Assembly: GCF_016908315.1 (NCBI RefSeq)
Contig: NZ_JAFBDQ010000002.1
Location: 62,001 to 126,000, forward strand
Length of the DNA stretch: 64,000 nt
Source: Halanaerobacter jeridensis
Lineage (GTDB): Bacteria > Bacillota > Halanaerobiia > Halobacteroidales > Halobacteroidaceae
Direction: 5' to 3'
Part shown: positions 1 to 8,015 of the stretch, in pieces
Position numbering within the stretch: position 1 is the first letter of the stretch
How the letters are laid out: every line of letters starts with the position of its first letter
Made by a program: the position numbers and the translations under genes
The notes under the pieces: model-generated
The model's database searches: none
Seen by the model: only the letters and a program-made list of their open reading frames with translations
What the model was told of the DNA's origin: nothing

Positions 1-1
1 A

Positions 2-1285
2 GCAGATAGCATTATATCTTCGCAAAAAGAATTAGTAAAAGAATATCACCGTAATTATAAATCTAAGGTTAAACAGGTTAAACAAGAATTAAAAAGAGCA
101 AAATCCAAACAAAAAATCCATGCTTTAAAAACAAAGTTGGATAAATATCAGCGTAAGTTAGAAGAATATCAAAAACATTTAAATGAAGGTACTATTCCTA
201 AAGTTATTTTTGGAGGGAAAGAAAATTATAAGGCTAGGTGTGAAGGGAAGATCTCCAATCAAGAATGGAAAGAACTTCGTAACAATAAATTCTGTTCTCG
301 CGGAGATAAAACTAAAAAAGGTAATCTCAATACGCGCATTGTTTTAGATAAAGAGGATAACATTTTTTTAAGGATTAATACTAGTATCAAGAAAAATAAC
401 AGTAGATATGAGTATATTAAAATTCCTCTTTATTTACCGCAAAAAGAGAATTTAGAGGGAAAGGTTAACGGTAGAGATTATAAAAGTATGGTCTTAGATG
501 TCGTTAGCAAAGAGAAACCTTATTATGTAGAAGTTATCCGTAAGGATAATCAATATTATGTCCATATTACTATTGAAGAGAAAACGCCAGAAATTAAATC
601 TGCTAATCCTGAACAAGTAGGAATTATAGGAATAGACACTAACCCAGATGGTTTTGCTTTAACTTGTCTTGACCAAGAAGGTAATTATAAATGGCATAAA
701 TGTATAACCAATCCTGAATTAACTTCTGCTAAAGGTAATAGGCGGGCTAATCTTTGTGGTGAATTAGCAAAAGAAGTAGTTGAATTTATTAAAAATAAAG
801 GATATTCAATAGCAATTGAAGATTTGGAATTTAAACGCAACAGGTATGGAAATAAGAAATTTGAGAGGATTTCGCATCAATTTGTATATAGAAAATTGTT
901 GACTTTTTTAGAGAGGGGATGTAAGCGTGAAGGTATAGAAGTTATTAAAGTTAACCCTGCCTTTACTAGCATCATTGGCAAATATAAATACCAGCATCAG
1001 TTTGGGATAAGTGTTCATAATTCTGCTGCATTAGTAATTGGCAGAAGGGCTTTAGGTTTTAATGAACGGATCCCAAAACAATTAATCCAAGTTATGAGTA
1101 GTTATTTAAACAGAGTTAAATTCATGAATTTTATTTCTAGTTCTCAATGGTCTAAATGGGGCAAAATTGATTATATAATTAAAACTTTGATTAAAAATAT
1201 CAAAAAGGAAGGTGGTGAAAATCCTGCTTATAGCAAAGACTATGCATATTCCAAATACAGGAAGAAGTTGTTGGGGATCGCTTAA
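2..1285 (+). CDS. IS605-family OrfB/TnpB-like protein, 5' truncated by window edge
   Basis: The frame is open from the first bases of the window, so the N-terminus lies outside it; a TTG at 137 is internal and not a credible start. The first visible part is a Lys/Glu-rich helix. RuvC-like motifs follow: GIDTNPDG (RuvC-I Asp) and AIEDLEF (RuvC-II Glu). The usual TnpB zinc ribbon (two CxxC pairs) is missing. The RuvC-III region reads SVHNSAALVIGRR, with His-Asn where active TnpB has Asp. This matches a known TnpB-related subgroup that lacks the zinc finger. Known family members are RNA-guided nucleases of IS200/IS605/IS607 elements; whether this subgroup cuts DNA cannot be judged here. No TnpA is visible. 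Confidence 0.85.
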   Translation, partial: ADSIISSQKELVKEYHRNYKSKVKQVKQELKRAKSKQKIHALKTKLDKYQRKLEEYQKHLNEGTIPKVIFGGKENYKARCEGKISNQEWKELRNNKFCSRGDKTKKGNLNTRIVLDKEDNIFLRINTSIKKNNSRYEYIKIPLYLPQKENLEGKVNGRDYKSMVLDVVSKEKPYYVEVIRKDNQYYVHITIEEKTPEIKSANPEQVGIIGIDTNPDGFALTCLDQEGNYKWHKCITNPELTSAKGNRRANLCGELAKEVVEFIKNKGYSIAIEDLEFKRNRYGNKKFERISHQFVYRKLLTFLERGCKREGIEVIKVNPAFTSIIGKYKYQHQFGISVHNSAALVIGRRALGFNERIPKQLIQVMSSYLNRVKFMNFISSSQWSKWGKIDYIIKTLIKNIKKEGGENPAYSKDYAYSKYRKKLLGIA

Positions 1286-1534
1286 TAATTATAACCTGAT
1301 TAAAAGAATTAATTTTCCAATAGTTTAGATAGGGCAAAGCACCACATAGAGAAAGGATTTTGCCTAGAATGTAAAATTTAGGGACGGGTAACACCTGTAT
1401 CTTTCTAGTACCTTGATATTGTAAATATTAAGGGCAGTAAGGAAGATTATAATCAAGCGATTATACCTAACACGATCTAATCCTGTATGATTGTGGTCTA
1501 TGTATAGTTTTGCATAGGTTTTTATAAGCAGGTT
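1286..1534. other. Intergenic region between TnpB-like gene and trp leader
   Basis: No gene is seen. The first 100 bases may hold the right end of the transposon, including an imperfect hairpin built from TAGGGCAAA and TTTTGCCTA (about 1328-1366). A strong short hairpin lies at 1411-1433 (CCTTGATATT, loop GTA, AATATTAAGG). A weak hairpin CTATG...CATAG followed by TTTTT lies around 1498-1523 and could be a leader attenuator. I could not identify a convincing promoter with good spacing for the trp operon, nor T-box motifs. Confidence 0.4.
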
Positions 1535-1568
1535 GAGTTGAGATGAGTTTAGCCGAGAAAAGAGTGAG
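1535..1568 (+). promoter_or_regulatory. TRAP-like GAG/TAG triplet array in trpE leader
   Basis: Seven (G/U)AG triplets start at 1535, 1540, 1545, 1550, 1555, 1562 and 1566. The first five are spaced exactly 5 nt apart, i.e. triplet plus two-base spacer. Three AAG triplets at 1580, 1585 and 1590 continue the pattern inside trpE. This is the arrangement bound by the tryptophan-activated TRAP (MtrB) ring in Bacillus. The array covers the ribosome site of trpE, so repression of translation is the likely mode. The mtrB gene itself is not in the window. Confidence 0.6.
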
Positions 1569-1581
1569 TTATTATGTATAA
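1543..1581 (+). CDS. Candidate 12-codon upstream ORF overlapping trpE start
   Basis: An ATG at 1543, in the same GAGATGAG context as the start codons of trpD and trpB1, opens a 12-codon frame. It ends in TAA at 1579-1581, just past the trpE ATG (1574) and in another frame. It has no Trp codon, so it is not a classical attenuator peptide. If translated it would couple to trpE. The evidence is only context and position. Confidence 0.25.
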   Translation: MSLAEKRVSYYV

Positions 1582-3064
1582 GCCAAGTCAAGCAGAATTT
1601 AGAGAGCTAAGTACACAAGGAGATTTAGTTCCTATTTATAAAGAGTTATCAGCCGATTTAGAAACTCCTGTTTCAGCCTTTATGAAATTAGGAGATGGTG
1701 ATTACTCCTATTTATTAGAAAGTGTGGAGCAAGGACAGCAAGTGGGACGTTATTCGTTTATTGGAATTGATTATCATGGTGTAGTTCGCTGCAAAGACAA
1801 TCAATTGCAAGTAGAAGATGAAGAGGGGAATATCACTAAGAATAAGAGTACTGAAAATCCAGTGGATGATTTAGAAGAAATATTAGAACAGTACCAAGCA
1901 ATAGAAATAGAAGATTTACCTTTATTTTATGGTGGGGCTGTAGGATATTTAGGTTATGATGCTATTCAATACTTTGAAAAGATTCCTCAAACTAATGAAG
2001 ATGATTTAGAAGTGCCGGAGATGTTATTTGTACTCAGTGATACAGTATTAATCTTCGATCACCTACATCATAATATGAAAGTTGTGACTAATGTTAAAGT
2101 AGGAGATAATCCTGAACAAGACTATCAAGAGGGAATTAAAAAGATTGAAGAAGTAATTGAAAAACTAGAGCAGCCAGTACCAAAACAGAATAATGGACAG
2201 CAACCTAAAGATTTAGTAGCTCAATCTAATATGAGTAAAGCAAAATTCATGAACAGTATTGAAACTATTAAAGACTATATTGAGGCAGGGGATACTTTTC
2301 AAACAGTTTTCTCGCAACGCTTAGAGGTAGAAATTGAGAGTGAACCCTTTTCAATTTATCGGGAGTTAAGAAGATTGAATCCCTCTCCTTATATGTATTA
2401 TCTTAATTTTGGAGATTTTGAATTAGTAGGTTCTTCTCCAGAATTATTAGTCAGAGCTGAAGAAGAAAAAGTAGAAACGAGACCAATTGCTGGAACTAGA
2501 AAAAGAGGTAGCAACCAAGCTGAAGACCAAGAATTAGCCCAGGATTTATTAACTGATGAAAAAGAGAGAGCAGAGCATACAATGTTAGTTGATTTAGGTC
2601 GCAATGATATCGGTCGCGTGAGTGAATATGGGACAGTAGATGTAACTGAATTAATGGAAGTTGAATATTATTCTCATGTGATGCATTTAGTTTCTAATGT
2701 GACAGGAGAATTAAGCAGTGATGACGATATTTATTCTGCTTTAGAAGCCTGTTTTCCGGCGGGAACAGTTTCAGGTGCTCCTAAAATTAGAGCCATGGAG
2801 ATTATTGATGAATTAGAGCCGACACGACGTGGACCTTATGCTGGTAGCATTGGTTACTTTAGTTATTCTGGTAATTTAGATAGCTGTATTACCATTAGAA
2901 CTATTTTAACTAAAGATGATAAGGCTTATGTGCAGGCGGGAGCAGGAATTGTGGCTGATTCAGATCCTGAGTCAGAGTATGAAGAAACTTTAAATAAGGC
3001 TAGTGCTTTATTAGAAGCTGTTAGATTGGCTGAAGGTGGTGGAGAACTTGATATTAGTAATTGA
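1574..3064 (+). CDS. trpE: Anthranilate synthase component I
   Basis: This 496-residue protein is normal in length for TrpE. It converts chorismate plus ammonia to anthranilate, the first committed step to tryptophan, together with TrpG encoded next. The N-terminal Anth_synt_I domain is followed by the chorismate-binding domain, with recognisable blocks PIAGTRKRG, DLGRNDIGRV, VMHLVSNVTG, FPAGTVSGAPKIRAME and the C-terminal QAGAGIVADS. ATG 1574 follows a GAG-rich leader that includes a weak ribosome site. The end overlaps trpG, which suggests translational coupling. It is likely regulated through the TRAP-like array that covers its start. Confidence 0.97.
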   Translation: MYKPSQAEFRELSTQGDLVPIYKELSADLETPVSAFMKLGDGDYSYLLESVEQGQQVGRYSFIGIDYHGVVRCKDNQLQVEDEEGNITKNKSTENPVDDLEEILEQYQAIEIEDLPLFYGGAVGYLGYDAIQYFEKIPQTNEDDLEVPEMLFVLSDTVLIFDHLHHNMKVVTNVKVGDNPEQDYQEGIKKIEEVIEKLEQPVPKQNNGQQPKDLVAQSNMSKAKFMNSIETIKDYIEAGDTFQTVFSQRLEVEIESEPFSIYRELRRLNPSPYMYYLNFGDFELVGSSPELLVRAEEEKVETRPIAGTRKRGSNQAEDQELAQDLLTDEKERAEHTMLVDLGRNDIGRVSEYGTVDVTELMEVEYYSHVMHLVSNVTGELSSDDDIYSALEACFPAGTVSGAPKIRAMEIIDELEPTRRGPYAGSIGYFSYSGNLDSCITIRTILTKDDKAYVQAGAGIVADSDPESEYEETLNKASALLEAVRLAEGGGELDISN

Positions 3065-3608
3065 TAACTATGATTCTTTCACTTATAATTTAGTGCAATA
3101 TATTGGAGAGTTAGGTTATGAGATTAAAGTAAAGCGTAATAATGAGGTAACTATTGAAGAAATAAAAGAGCTGAATCCTGATAAAATAGTAATTTCTCCG
3201 GGGCCTGGGAGACCTGAAGATGCTGGGATCTCATTAGCTGTAGTTAAAGAATTAGCTGGAGAAATTCCAATTTTGGGTGTTTGTTTAGGTCATCAAACAA
3301 TTGGGGCAGCTTATGGAGGAAAAGTTGTTAAGGCTCCAGAATTAGTTCATGGTAAGACGGCTAATATTGTAACTGAAGATGAGAATATTTTAAAAGGGAT
3401 TGATAATTTTAAAGCAACTCGGTACCATTCTTTAGTTTTAGCTGAGAAGAGTTTAGCCCCTAATTTTGCAATTACATCCAGAACAGATGAGGGCTTAATG
3501 ATGAGTATAGCAGATGAAGAACAGGATTTATATGGAGTGCAATTTCATCCAGAATCAATTATGACAGAACACGGTAAAGAAATTTTAAATAATTTTTTAA
3601 AGCTTTAA
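3048..3608 (+). CDS. trpG: Anthranilate synthase component II (glutamine amidotransferase)
   Basis: A class I glutamine amidotransferase of about 186 residues that supplies ammonia to TrpE. The family start MILVIDNYDSFTYN favours TTG 3048; GTG 3036 or 3039 are alternatives in the same frame, and the GGTGGTGGAG upstream serves as ribosome site. The nucleophile Cys lies in GVCLGHQ, with the His-Glu pair in VQFHPESIMTEHG. The gene overlaps the end of trpE by 17 bases, typical of a coupled heterodimer pair. It could also serve as PabA for folate synthesis, as in many Firmicutes; that cannot be decided here. Confidence 0.95.
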   Translation: MILVIDNYDSFTYNLVQYIGELGYEIKVKRNNEVTIEEIKELNPDKIVISPGPGRPEDAGISLAVVKELAGEIPILGVCLGHQTIGAAYGGKVVKAPELVHGKTANIVTEDENILKGIDNFKATRYHSLVLAEKSLAPNFAITSRTDEGLMMSIADEEQDLYGVQFHPESIMTEHGKEILNNFLKL

Positions 3609-3824
3609 AAAATTATTTAAAATAAGTAACTAGTAAAAAGAAAAGAGTGATGAGAAATTAGTAATAAGTAAAAGAGAAGAGAGTAAAGAGAAAAGGTCAG
3701 TGATTAGAGAAAAATAAAAGTAAGAAAAAATAAACTATTAAAGGAAGCGATTAATTTAAGAGGTAGTGTTTTTTATTTTTAACTCTTTACTGATCACTTG
3801 TTACTAATTACTAATACTAACGGG
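3609..3824. repeat. Long imperfect inverted repeat in trpG-trpD spacer
   Basis: This AT-rich spacer holds an imperfect inverted repeat. The left arm (about 3657-3690) carries ATTAGTAATAAGTAAAAGAG and the right arm (about 3783-3815) carries its degenerate complement. The RNA would form a long hairpin just upstream of the trpD leader. Scattered GAG/TAG triplets occur in the left arm. No coding capacity is seen. Confidence 0.5.
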
Positions 3825-3847
3825 GAGTTGAGATGAGATGAGAAGAG
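3825..3847 (+). promoter_or_regulatory. TRAP-like GAG repeats over trpD start
   Basis: Five GAG triplets start at 3825, 3830, 3835, 3840 and 3845, perfectly spaced at 5 nt, with the trpD ATG (3838) embedded between them. A protein ring bound here would block ribosome access to trpD. The motif core GAGTTGAGATGAG is shared with the trpE leader, and nearly with trpB1. Confidence 0.6.
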
Positions 3848-4860
3848 AAATCGAAAAGGTAATTGCTGGTCAGAACTTGTCAGTTGAAGAGAGTCAAAAA
3901 ATGATGAATATGATTATGAGTGGCGAAGCTACAGACGCTCAAATTGCTGGATATATTACAGCTTTAAGAATGAAAGGAGAAACAATCTCAGAAATAACTG
4001 GAGCAGCACGTGTGATGAGAGAAAAGGCAGCTCCAATTAAGACTAATCAAGATAGACTAGTAGACATTGTAGGGACTGGTGGAGATAAATTGGATACTTT
4101 TAATATTTCTACAACGACTACTTTTGTAGTAGCGGGAGCGGGAATGCCGATAGCTAAGCATGGTAATCGTTCAGTTTCCAGTAAGAGCGGCAGTGCCGAT
4201 GTATTAGAAACATTAGGAGTTAATTTGGATTTAACCCCTGACCAAGTAGGAGAGTGTATTGATGAAATCGGAATTGGTTTTTTATATGCACCTACTTTTC
4301 ATAAAGCAATGAAACATGCTATTGGCCCGAGAAAAGAAATAGGAATTCGGACTATTTTTAATCTATTAGGACCTTTAACTAATCCTGCGAAGGCTCCAAT
4401 TCAATTGCTAGGAGTCTATGACCCAGATTTAACAGAGCCTATTGCTCATGCATTAAACAATTTAAATGTAGAATCAGCTTTTGTGGTCCATGGTTTAGTT
4501 GGGTTAGATGAATTATCAACAGTAGGAAAAACTAAGATTAGTCGTTTAAAAGATGGTGGAGTTGAAACTTATTATCTTAATCCTAGTGATATAGGCTTAA
4601 CAGAAGCTAAGCAAGAAGATATCAGTGGGGGCGGTCCAGAAGAAAATGCTCAAATTACTCGAGATATATTAAGCGGTAAAGAAGGGCCAAAACGAGATAT
4701 TGTATTATTAAATGCAGCAGCAGCTTTAGCGGCAGCAGGAAAAGTAGAAGATTTAGAAGCTGGAGTTCAATTGGCGGCTGAAGTGATTGACCAAGGAGCA
4801 GCATTTAAGAAGTTAAATCAATTGATCAAAGTTAGTAATCAATATAAAACCATTAATTAG
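3838..4860 (+). CDS. trpD: Anthranilate phosphoribosyltransferase
   Basis: A 340-residue protein, the usual TrpD length. It transfers phosphoribose from PRPP to anthranilate. Visible signatures are the PRPP-binding glycine loop VDIVGTGGDKLDTFNIST, the anthranilate-site segment KHGNRSVSSKSGSADVLE, and FLYAPTFHKAMKHAIGPRKE. The N-terminal helical domain covers about the first 70 residues. The start codon is buried in the GAG repeat array and no other ribosome site is visible, so the GAG array doubles as the Shine-Dalgarno sequence (GGGGAG). A 215-bp spacer with an inverted repeat separates it from trpG, unusual for a trp operon. Confidence 0.96.
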   Translation: MRREIEKVIAGQNLSVEESQKMMNMIMSGEATDAQIAGYITALRMKGETISEITGAARVMREKAAPIKTNQDRLVDIVGTGGDKLDTFNISTTTTFVVAGAGMPIAKHGNRSVSSKSGSADVLETLGVNLDLTPDQVGECIDEIGIGFLYAPTFHKAMKHAIGPRKEIGIRTIFNLLGPLTNPAKAPIQLLGVYDPDLTEPIAHALNNLNVESAFVVHGLVGLDELSTVGKTKISRLKDGGVETYYLNPSDIGLTEAKQEDISGGGPEENAQITRDILSGKEGPKRDIVLLNAAAALAAAGKVEDLEAGVQLAAEVIDQGAAFKKLNQLIKVSNQYKTIN

Positions 4861-4912
4861 AAAAGAAAAATATATTCAGACATTAATTAATGAATGCCGG
4901 TTAATCAATATT

Positions 4913-4941
4913 ATGTAGAGACTTGGCATCGCCAAGTCTAG
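4913..4941. repeat. Short palindromic repeat, copy 1 of 3
   Basis: The perfect palindrome AGACTTGGC-ATC-GCCAAGTCT lies at 4919-4939, flanked by ATGTAG and AG. The same unit recurs at 6486-6514 and 7878-7906, always in trp operon spacers (before trpC, trpB1 and trpB2). Confidence 0.8.
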
Positions 4942-5011
4942 TGTTTTGAATTTGAATTGTCAATTATAAGTTATCAATTTTACATTGTATTATCGAGGAG
5001 GAGAGAAGAAA

Positions 5012-5782
5012 GTGATTTTAGATGAGATAGTGGAACAGAAGAAGCAAGTAGTAGAACAGGATAAGAAAACTGAAAGTTTAGAGCAATTAAAAAATAAAAT
5101 TAATCAGGCAGGAGAGACTAGAGATTTTAAGCAGTCATTAAAGCAGGGTGGAATAAGTTTAATAGCGGAAATAAAGAAAGCATCTCCTTCTAAAGGAGTA
5201 ATTAAAGAAGACTTTAATCCACTGCAAATTGCTGCAGAGTATCAGCAGGCAGGAGCAAGTGCTTTATCTGTTTTAACAGACCAAGATTTTTTTCAGGGGG
5301 AATTAAGTTATTTAGCAGGGGTAAAAGAGGAAGTAGAATTGCCATTATTAAGAAAAGATTTTATTATTGACCCCTATCAAATATATCAAGCTCGGGCTTA
5401 TGGTGCTGATGCAATATTATTAATTGCTGCTATTTTAGAGGGAGAAGAATTAAAAGAATATTTAGATATTGCCCAGGAATTAGATTTAGATGTATTGTTA
5501 GAAGTTCATAACCGGAAGGAATTAGAAATGGCATTAGATGTTGATGCAGATATTATTGGAATTAATAATCGAGATTTAAAAGTTTTTGAAGTTGATTTAG
5601 CTACAACTCTAGGACTTAAACGTTTAATTTCTGATGACAAAGTAGTGATTAGTGAAAGTGGGATTAAGGATCGTTCTGATATTAATTTATTAGCTGAACA
5701 TGAGATTGATGGTGTTTTGGTAGGAGAAGCTTTGATGCGGAGTAATAATATTAGTGATAAAGTTAAAGAATTAATTGGTTGA
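5012..5782 (+). CDS. trpC: Indole-3-glycerol phosphate synthase
   Basis: A TIM-barrel enzyme of about 256 residues that closes the indole ring from CdRP. GTG 5012 is preferred because CGAGGAGGAGAG lies 9-18 bases upstream and the protein then begins MILDEIVEQKKQ, as in the family; TTG 4985 precedes the ribosome site. Motifs: LIAEIKKASPSKG (catalytic Lys and substrate loop), LLRKDFIIDPYQIYQARAYG, DADIIGINNRDLKVFEVDL, VISESGI and GVLVGEALM. It sits between trpD and trpF in the normal order. Confidence 0.96.
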   Translation: MILDEIVEQKKQVVEQDKKTESLEQLKNKINQAGETRDFKQSLKQGGISLIAEIKKASPSKGVIKEDFNPLQIAAEYQQAGASALSVLTDQDFFQGELSYLAGVKEEVELPLLRKDFIIDPYQIYQARAYGADAILLIAAILEGEELKEYLDIAQELDLDVLLEVHNRKELEMALDVDADIIGINNRDLKVFEVDLATTLGLKRLISDDKVVISESGIKDRSDINLLAEHEIDGVLVGEALMRSNNISDKVKELIG

Positions 5783-5818
5783 GGAAATGACTATTTATTT
5801 AAAAGGGAGTAAAATAAA

Positions 5819-6445
5819 ATGGCTGATACTGTGCAGGTTAAAATTTGTGGATTAACTAATCTTGCTGATGCTCAGACAGCAGTTGACTTTGGTGCAGACT
5901 TAATAGGTTTTATATTTGCTTCTAGTCCCAGGCAAGTAACTTTAAAGGAAGTGCGGGATATTACAGATAATTTAAAAGGGGATGCTGCTACAGTAGGAGT
6001 ATTTGCTGACCATGATCTATCTAATGTGCAGCAAATAGCAGCAGACTGTGATTTGGATTATATTCAGTTACATGGTTCTGAATCCCCAAGTTATTGTCAA
6101 AAGATAGAGAGACCGATACTCAAAGCTTTTTCGATTAAGGACCAAGAAAGTTTAGAAGATTTAAAAAAATATGATGTAGATAAATATCTGCTTGATACTT
6201 ATGACCCTGATAAAATAGGTGGTACGGGAGAAACTTTTAACTGGGATTTAGCTATAGAAGCTAAAAAATATGGGCCAATCTTTTTGGCCGGCGGATTGAA
6301 ACCTGATAATGTGAATCAGGCAATTGAAAAAGTTAATCCGGCAGGAGTTGATGTTAGTAGTGGAGTAGAATTAAGAGCCGGTAAGAAAAATTATCGTAAG
6401 GTCAAAAGATTTATTCATAATGCTAAAAAGAGTGAAGGATATTAA
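5819..6445 (+). CDS. trpF: Phosphoribosylanthranilate isomerase
   Basis: A 208-residue TIM-barrel isomerase converting PRA to CdRP. The catalytic Cys lies in VKICGLTN near the N-terminus and the general acid Asp in KYLLDTYDPDKIGGTGETFNW. The phosphate-binding end is FLAGGLKPDNV and GVDVSSGVE. It follows trpC by 36 bases with AAAAGGGAG as ribosome site, so it is probably cotranscribed with trpC. Confidence 0.95.
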   Translation: MADTVQVKICGLTNLADAQTAVDFGADLIGFIFASSPRQVTLKEVRDITDNLKGDAATVGVFADHDLSNVQQIAADCDLDYIQLHGSESPSYCQKIERPILKAFSIKDQESLEDLKKYDVDKYLLDTYDPDKIGGTGETFNWDLAIEAKKYGPIFLAGGLKPDNVNQAIEKVNPAGVDVSSGVELRAGKKNYRKVKRFIHNAKKSEGY

Positions 6446-6485
6446 AATAATAACAATTAGTATAGCATTAGCAATTTAAGATAAT

Positions 6486-6514
6486 ATGTAGAGACTTGGC
6501 ATCGCCAAGTCTAG
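6486..6514. repeat. Short palindromic repeat, copy 2 of 3
   Basis: Identical to the copy at 4913-4941: AGACTTGGC-ATC-GCCAAGTCT at 6492-6512. It lies in the 195-bp trpF-trpB1 spacer; the rest of that spacer is A-rich with no gene. Confidence 0.8.
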
Positions 6515-6624
6515 GTTTATTATGATGTAGTTGCATTCATATTTATTAAAAACAAACATTAAAATCAAAGAAAAGAGAAATAAAGATAGAAAAGAAAAAA
6601 CAATTAATAAATAGCAAAAAACAA

Positions 6625-6650
6625 GAGGAGTTGAGCTGAGATGAGTTTTG
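6625..6650 (+). promoter_or_regulatory. TRAP-like GAG repeats over trpB1 start
   Basis: GAG triplets start at 6628, 6633, 6638 and 6643 at exact 5-nt spacing, with an extra GAG at 6625 and TTG at 6648. The trpB1 ATG (6641) lies inside. This is the third trp gene with this arrangement, while trpB2, trpC and trpA lack a clear one. Confidence 0.55.
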
Positions 6651-7819
6651 CAGATAAATTTGGTGATTTTGGTGGGCAGTATGTACCGGAGTTATTAATT
6701 CCGGCTTTAGAAGAATTAGAGGAAGCTTATGAAAAGTATAAAGATGATCCAGAATTCAAAGAAGAGTTTGAATATTATTTAAAAGAATATGTAGGTCGTC
6801 CTAATCCCTTATATTATGCTGAAAGATTAACTAAAAAACTAGATGGAGCTAAAATTTATTTAAAACGAGAAGATTTAAATCATATGGGAGCTCATAAAAT
6901 AAATAATACCTTAGGTCAGATCTTATTGGCTGATAAAATGGGTAAAGATAGAATTATAGCTGAAACAGGAGCCGGTCAGCACGGCGTGGCAACTGCTACG
7001 GCAGCAGCAATGTTTGGTATGGATTGTGAAATTTTTATGGGGCGTGAAGATGTCGAGCGGCAGTCCTTAAATGTATTTAGAATGAGATTATTAGGTGCTA
7101 CAGTAACGCCTGTTGATGAAGGAACTGCTACTTTAAGTGATGCTATTAATGTTGCGTTCAAGAGTTGGCTAGAAAGATTAGATGATACAATGTATCTATT
7201 TGGTACAGTAGCAGGACCGCATCCTTATCCGACTATTGTGCGAGATTTTCAATCAGTAATTGGTAAAGAAGCTAAAGAACAGATTCTAGAAGCAGAAGGT
7301 AAACTGCCTGATTATTTAGTAGCCTGTGTTGGTGGTGGTAGTAATGCGATGGGGTTATTCCATGAATTTAGAGATGATGAAGAGGTAAAGATGATTGGCG
7401 CTGAAGCTGCAGGTAAAGGTGTGGAAACAGGTAAACATGCAGCTACCCTATCAGAAGGAAGTCCTGGGATTTTACATGGTTCGAAGAGTTATGTTTTACA
7501 GGATGATTATGGTCAGATTGAACATGCTCATTCTATTTCGGCCGGCTTAGATTATCCAGGTGTGGGCCCTGAACACAGCTATTTTAAAGAGTTAGGTCGG
7601 GCTGAATATGTAAGTATTACCGACCAAGAAGCTGTTGAATCATTTAAATTATTATCAGAGGTTGAGGGGATTATTCCAGCTTTAGAGAGTTCTCATGCTA
7701 TAGCGCAGGCTGTGAAGTTGGCCCCGGAATTGGATGAAGAGCAAGTAATAATTGTTAATTTATCAGGTCGCGGTGATAAAGACGTTTACACAATGAAAGA
7801 CAGTAAGAATAGTAAATAG
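6641..7819 (+). CDS. trpB: Tryptophan synthase beta chain, copy 1
   Basis: A 392-residue PLP enzyme joining indole and serine. The PLP lysine is K86 in HMGAHKINN, the catalytic Glu is E108 in ETGAGQHG, the phosphate loop is GGGSNAMG, and LSGRGDKD is near the C-terminus. [11 protein letters not shown] is the standard sequence, but the segment [12 protein letters not shown] deviates from the usual GS-V-VGPHP. It is highly similar to the next gene, so this is a tandem duplication. Its start, unlike that of copy 2, carries the GAG array, so the two copies may be regulated differently. The C-terminus (KDSKNSK) also differs. Confidence 0.95.
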   Translation: MSFADKFGDFGGQYVPELLIPALEELEEAYEKYKDDPEFKEEFEYYLKEYVGRPNPLYYAERLTKKLDGAKIYLKREDLNHMGAHKINNTLGQILLADKMGKDRIIAETGAGQHGVATATAAAMFGMDCEIFMGREDVERQSLNVFRMRLLGATVTPVDEGTATLSDAINVAFKSWLERLDDTMYLFGTVAGPHPYPTIVRDFQSVIGKEAKEQILEAEGKLPDYLVACVGGGSNAMGLFHEFRDDEEVKMIGAEAAGKGVETGKHAATLSEGSPGILHGSKSYVLQDDYGQIEHAHSISAGLDYPGVGPEHSYFKELGRAEYVSITDQEAVESFKLLSEVEGIIPALESSHAIAQAVKLAPELDEEQVIIVNLSGRGDKDVYTMKDSKNSK

Positions 7820-7877
7820 TAATCAGTGATGAGTGATGAGGAGACAGTAAAACAATAACAATGAATATAGATATTGT

Positions 7878-7906
7878 ATGTAGAGACTTGGCATTGCCAA
7901 GTCTAG
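7878..7906. repeat. Short palindromic repeat, copy 3 of 3
   Basis: AGACTTGGC-ATT-GCCAAGTCT at 7884-7904, differing from copies 1 and 2 only in one loop base. It lies in the trpB1-trpB2 spacer; arms are conserved and only the loop varies. Confidence 0.8.
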
Positions 7907-8015
7907 GGTTTGTATTTTATGCGGTATTACCTGGTTTTGAATTTATGTTTTGATTTCAACTGTTTAACTGTCAGACTGATAAACTGCTTAACTAAATAAA
8001 ACGGGGGGGTTGCAA

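Noticed and set aside
1286-1573. T-box or Trp-codon leader peptide for the trp operon
   Set aside because: No T-box sequence (AGGGTGG-ACCGCG type) and no Trp codons in the short ORF; the GAG arrays explain the leader better.
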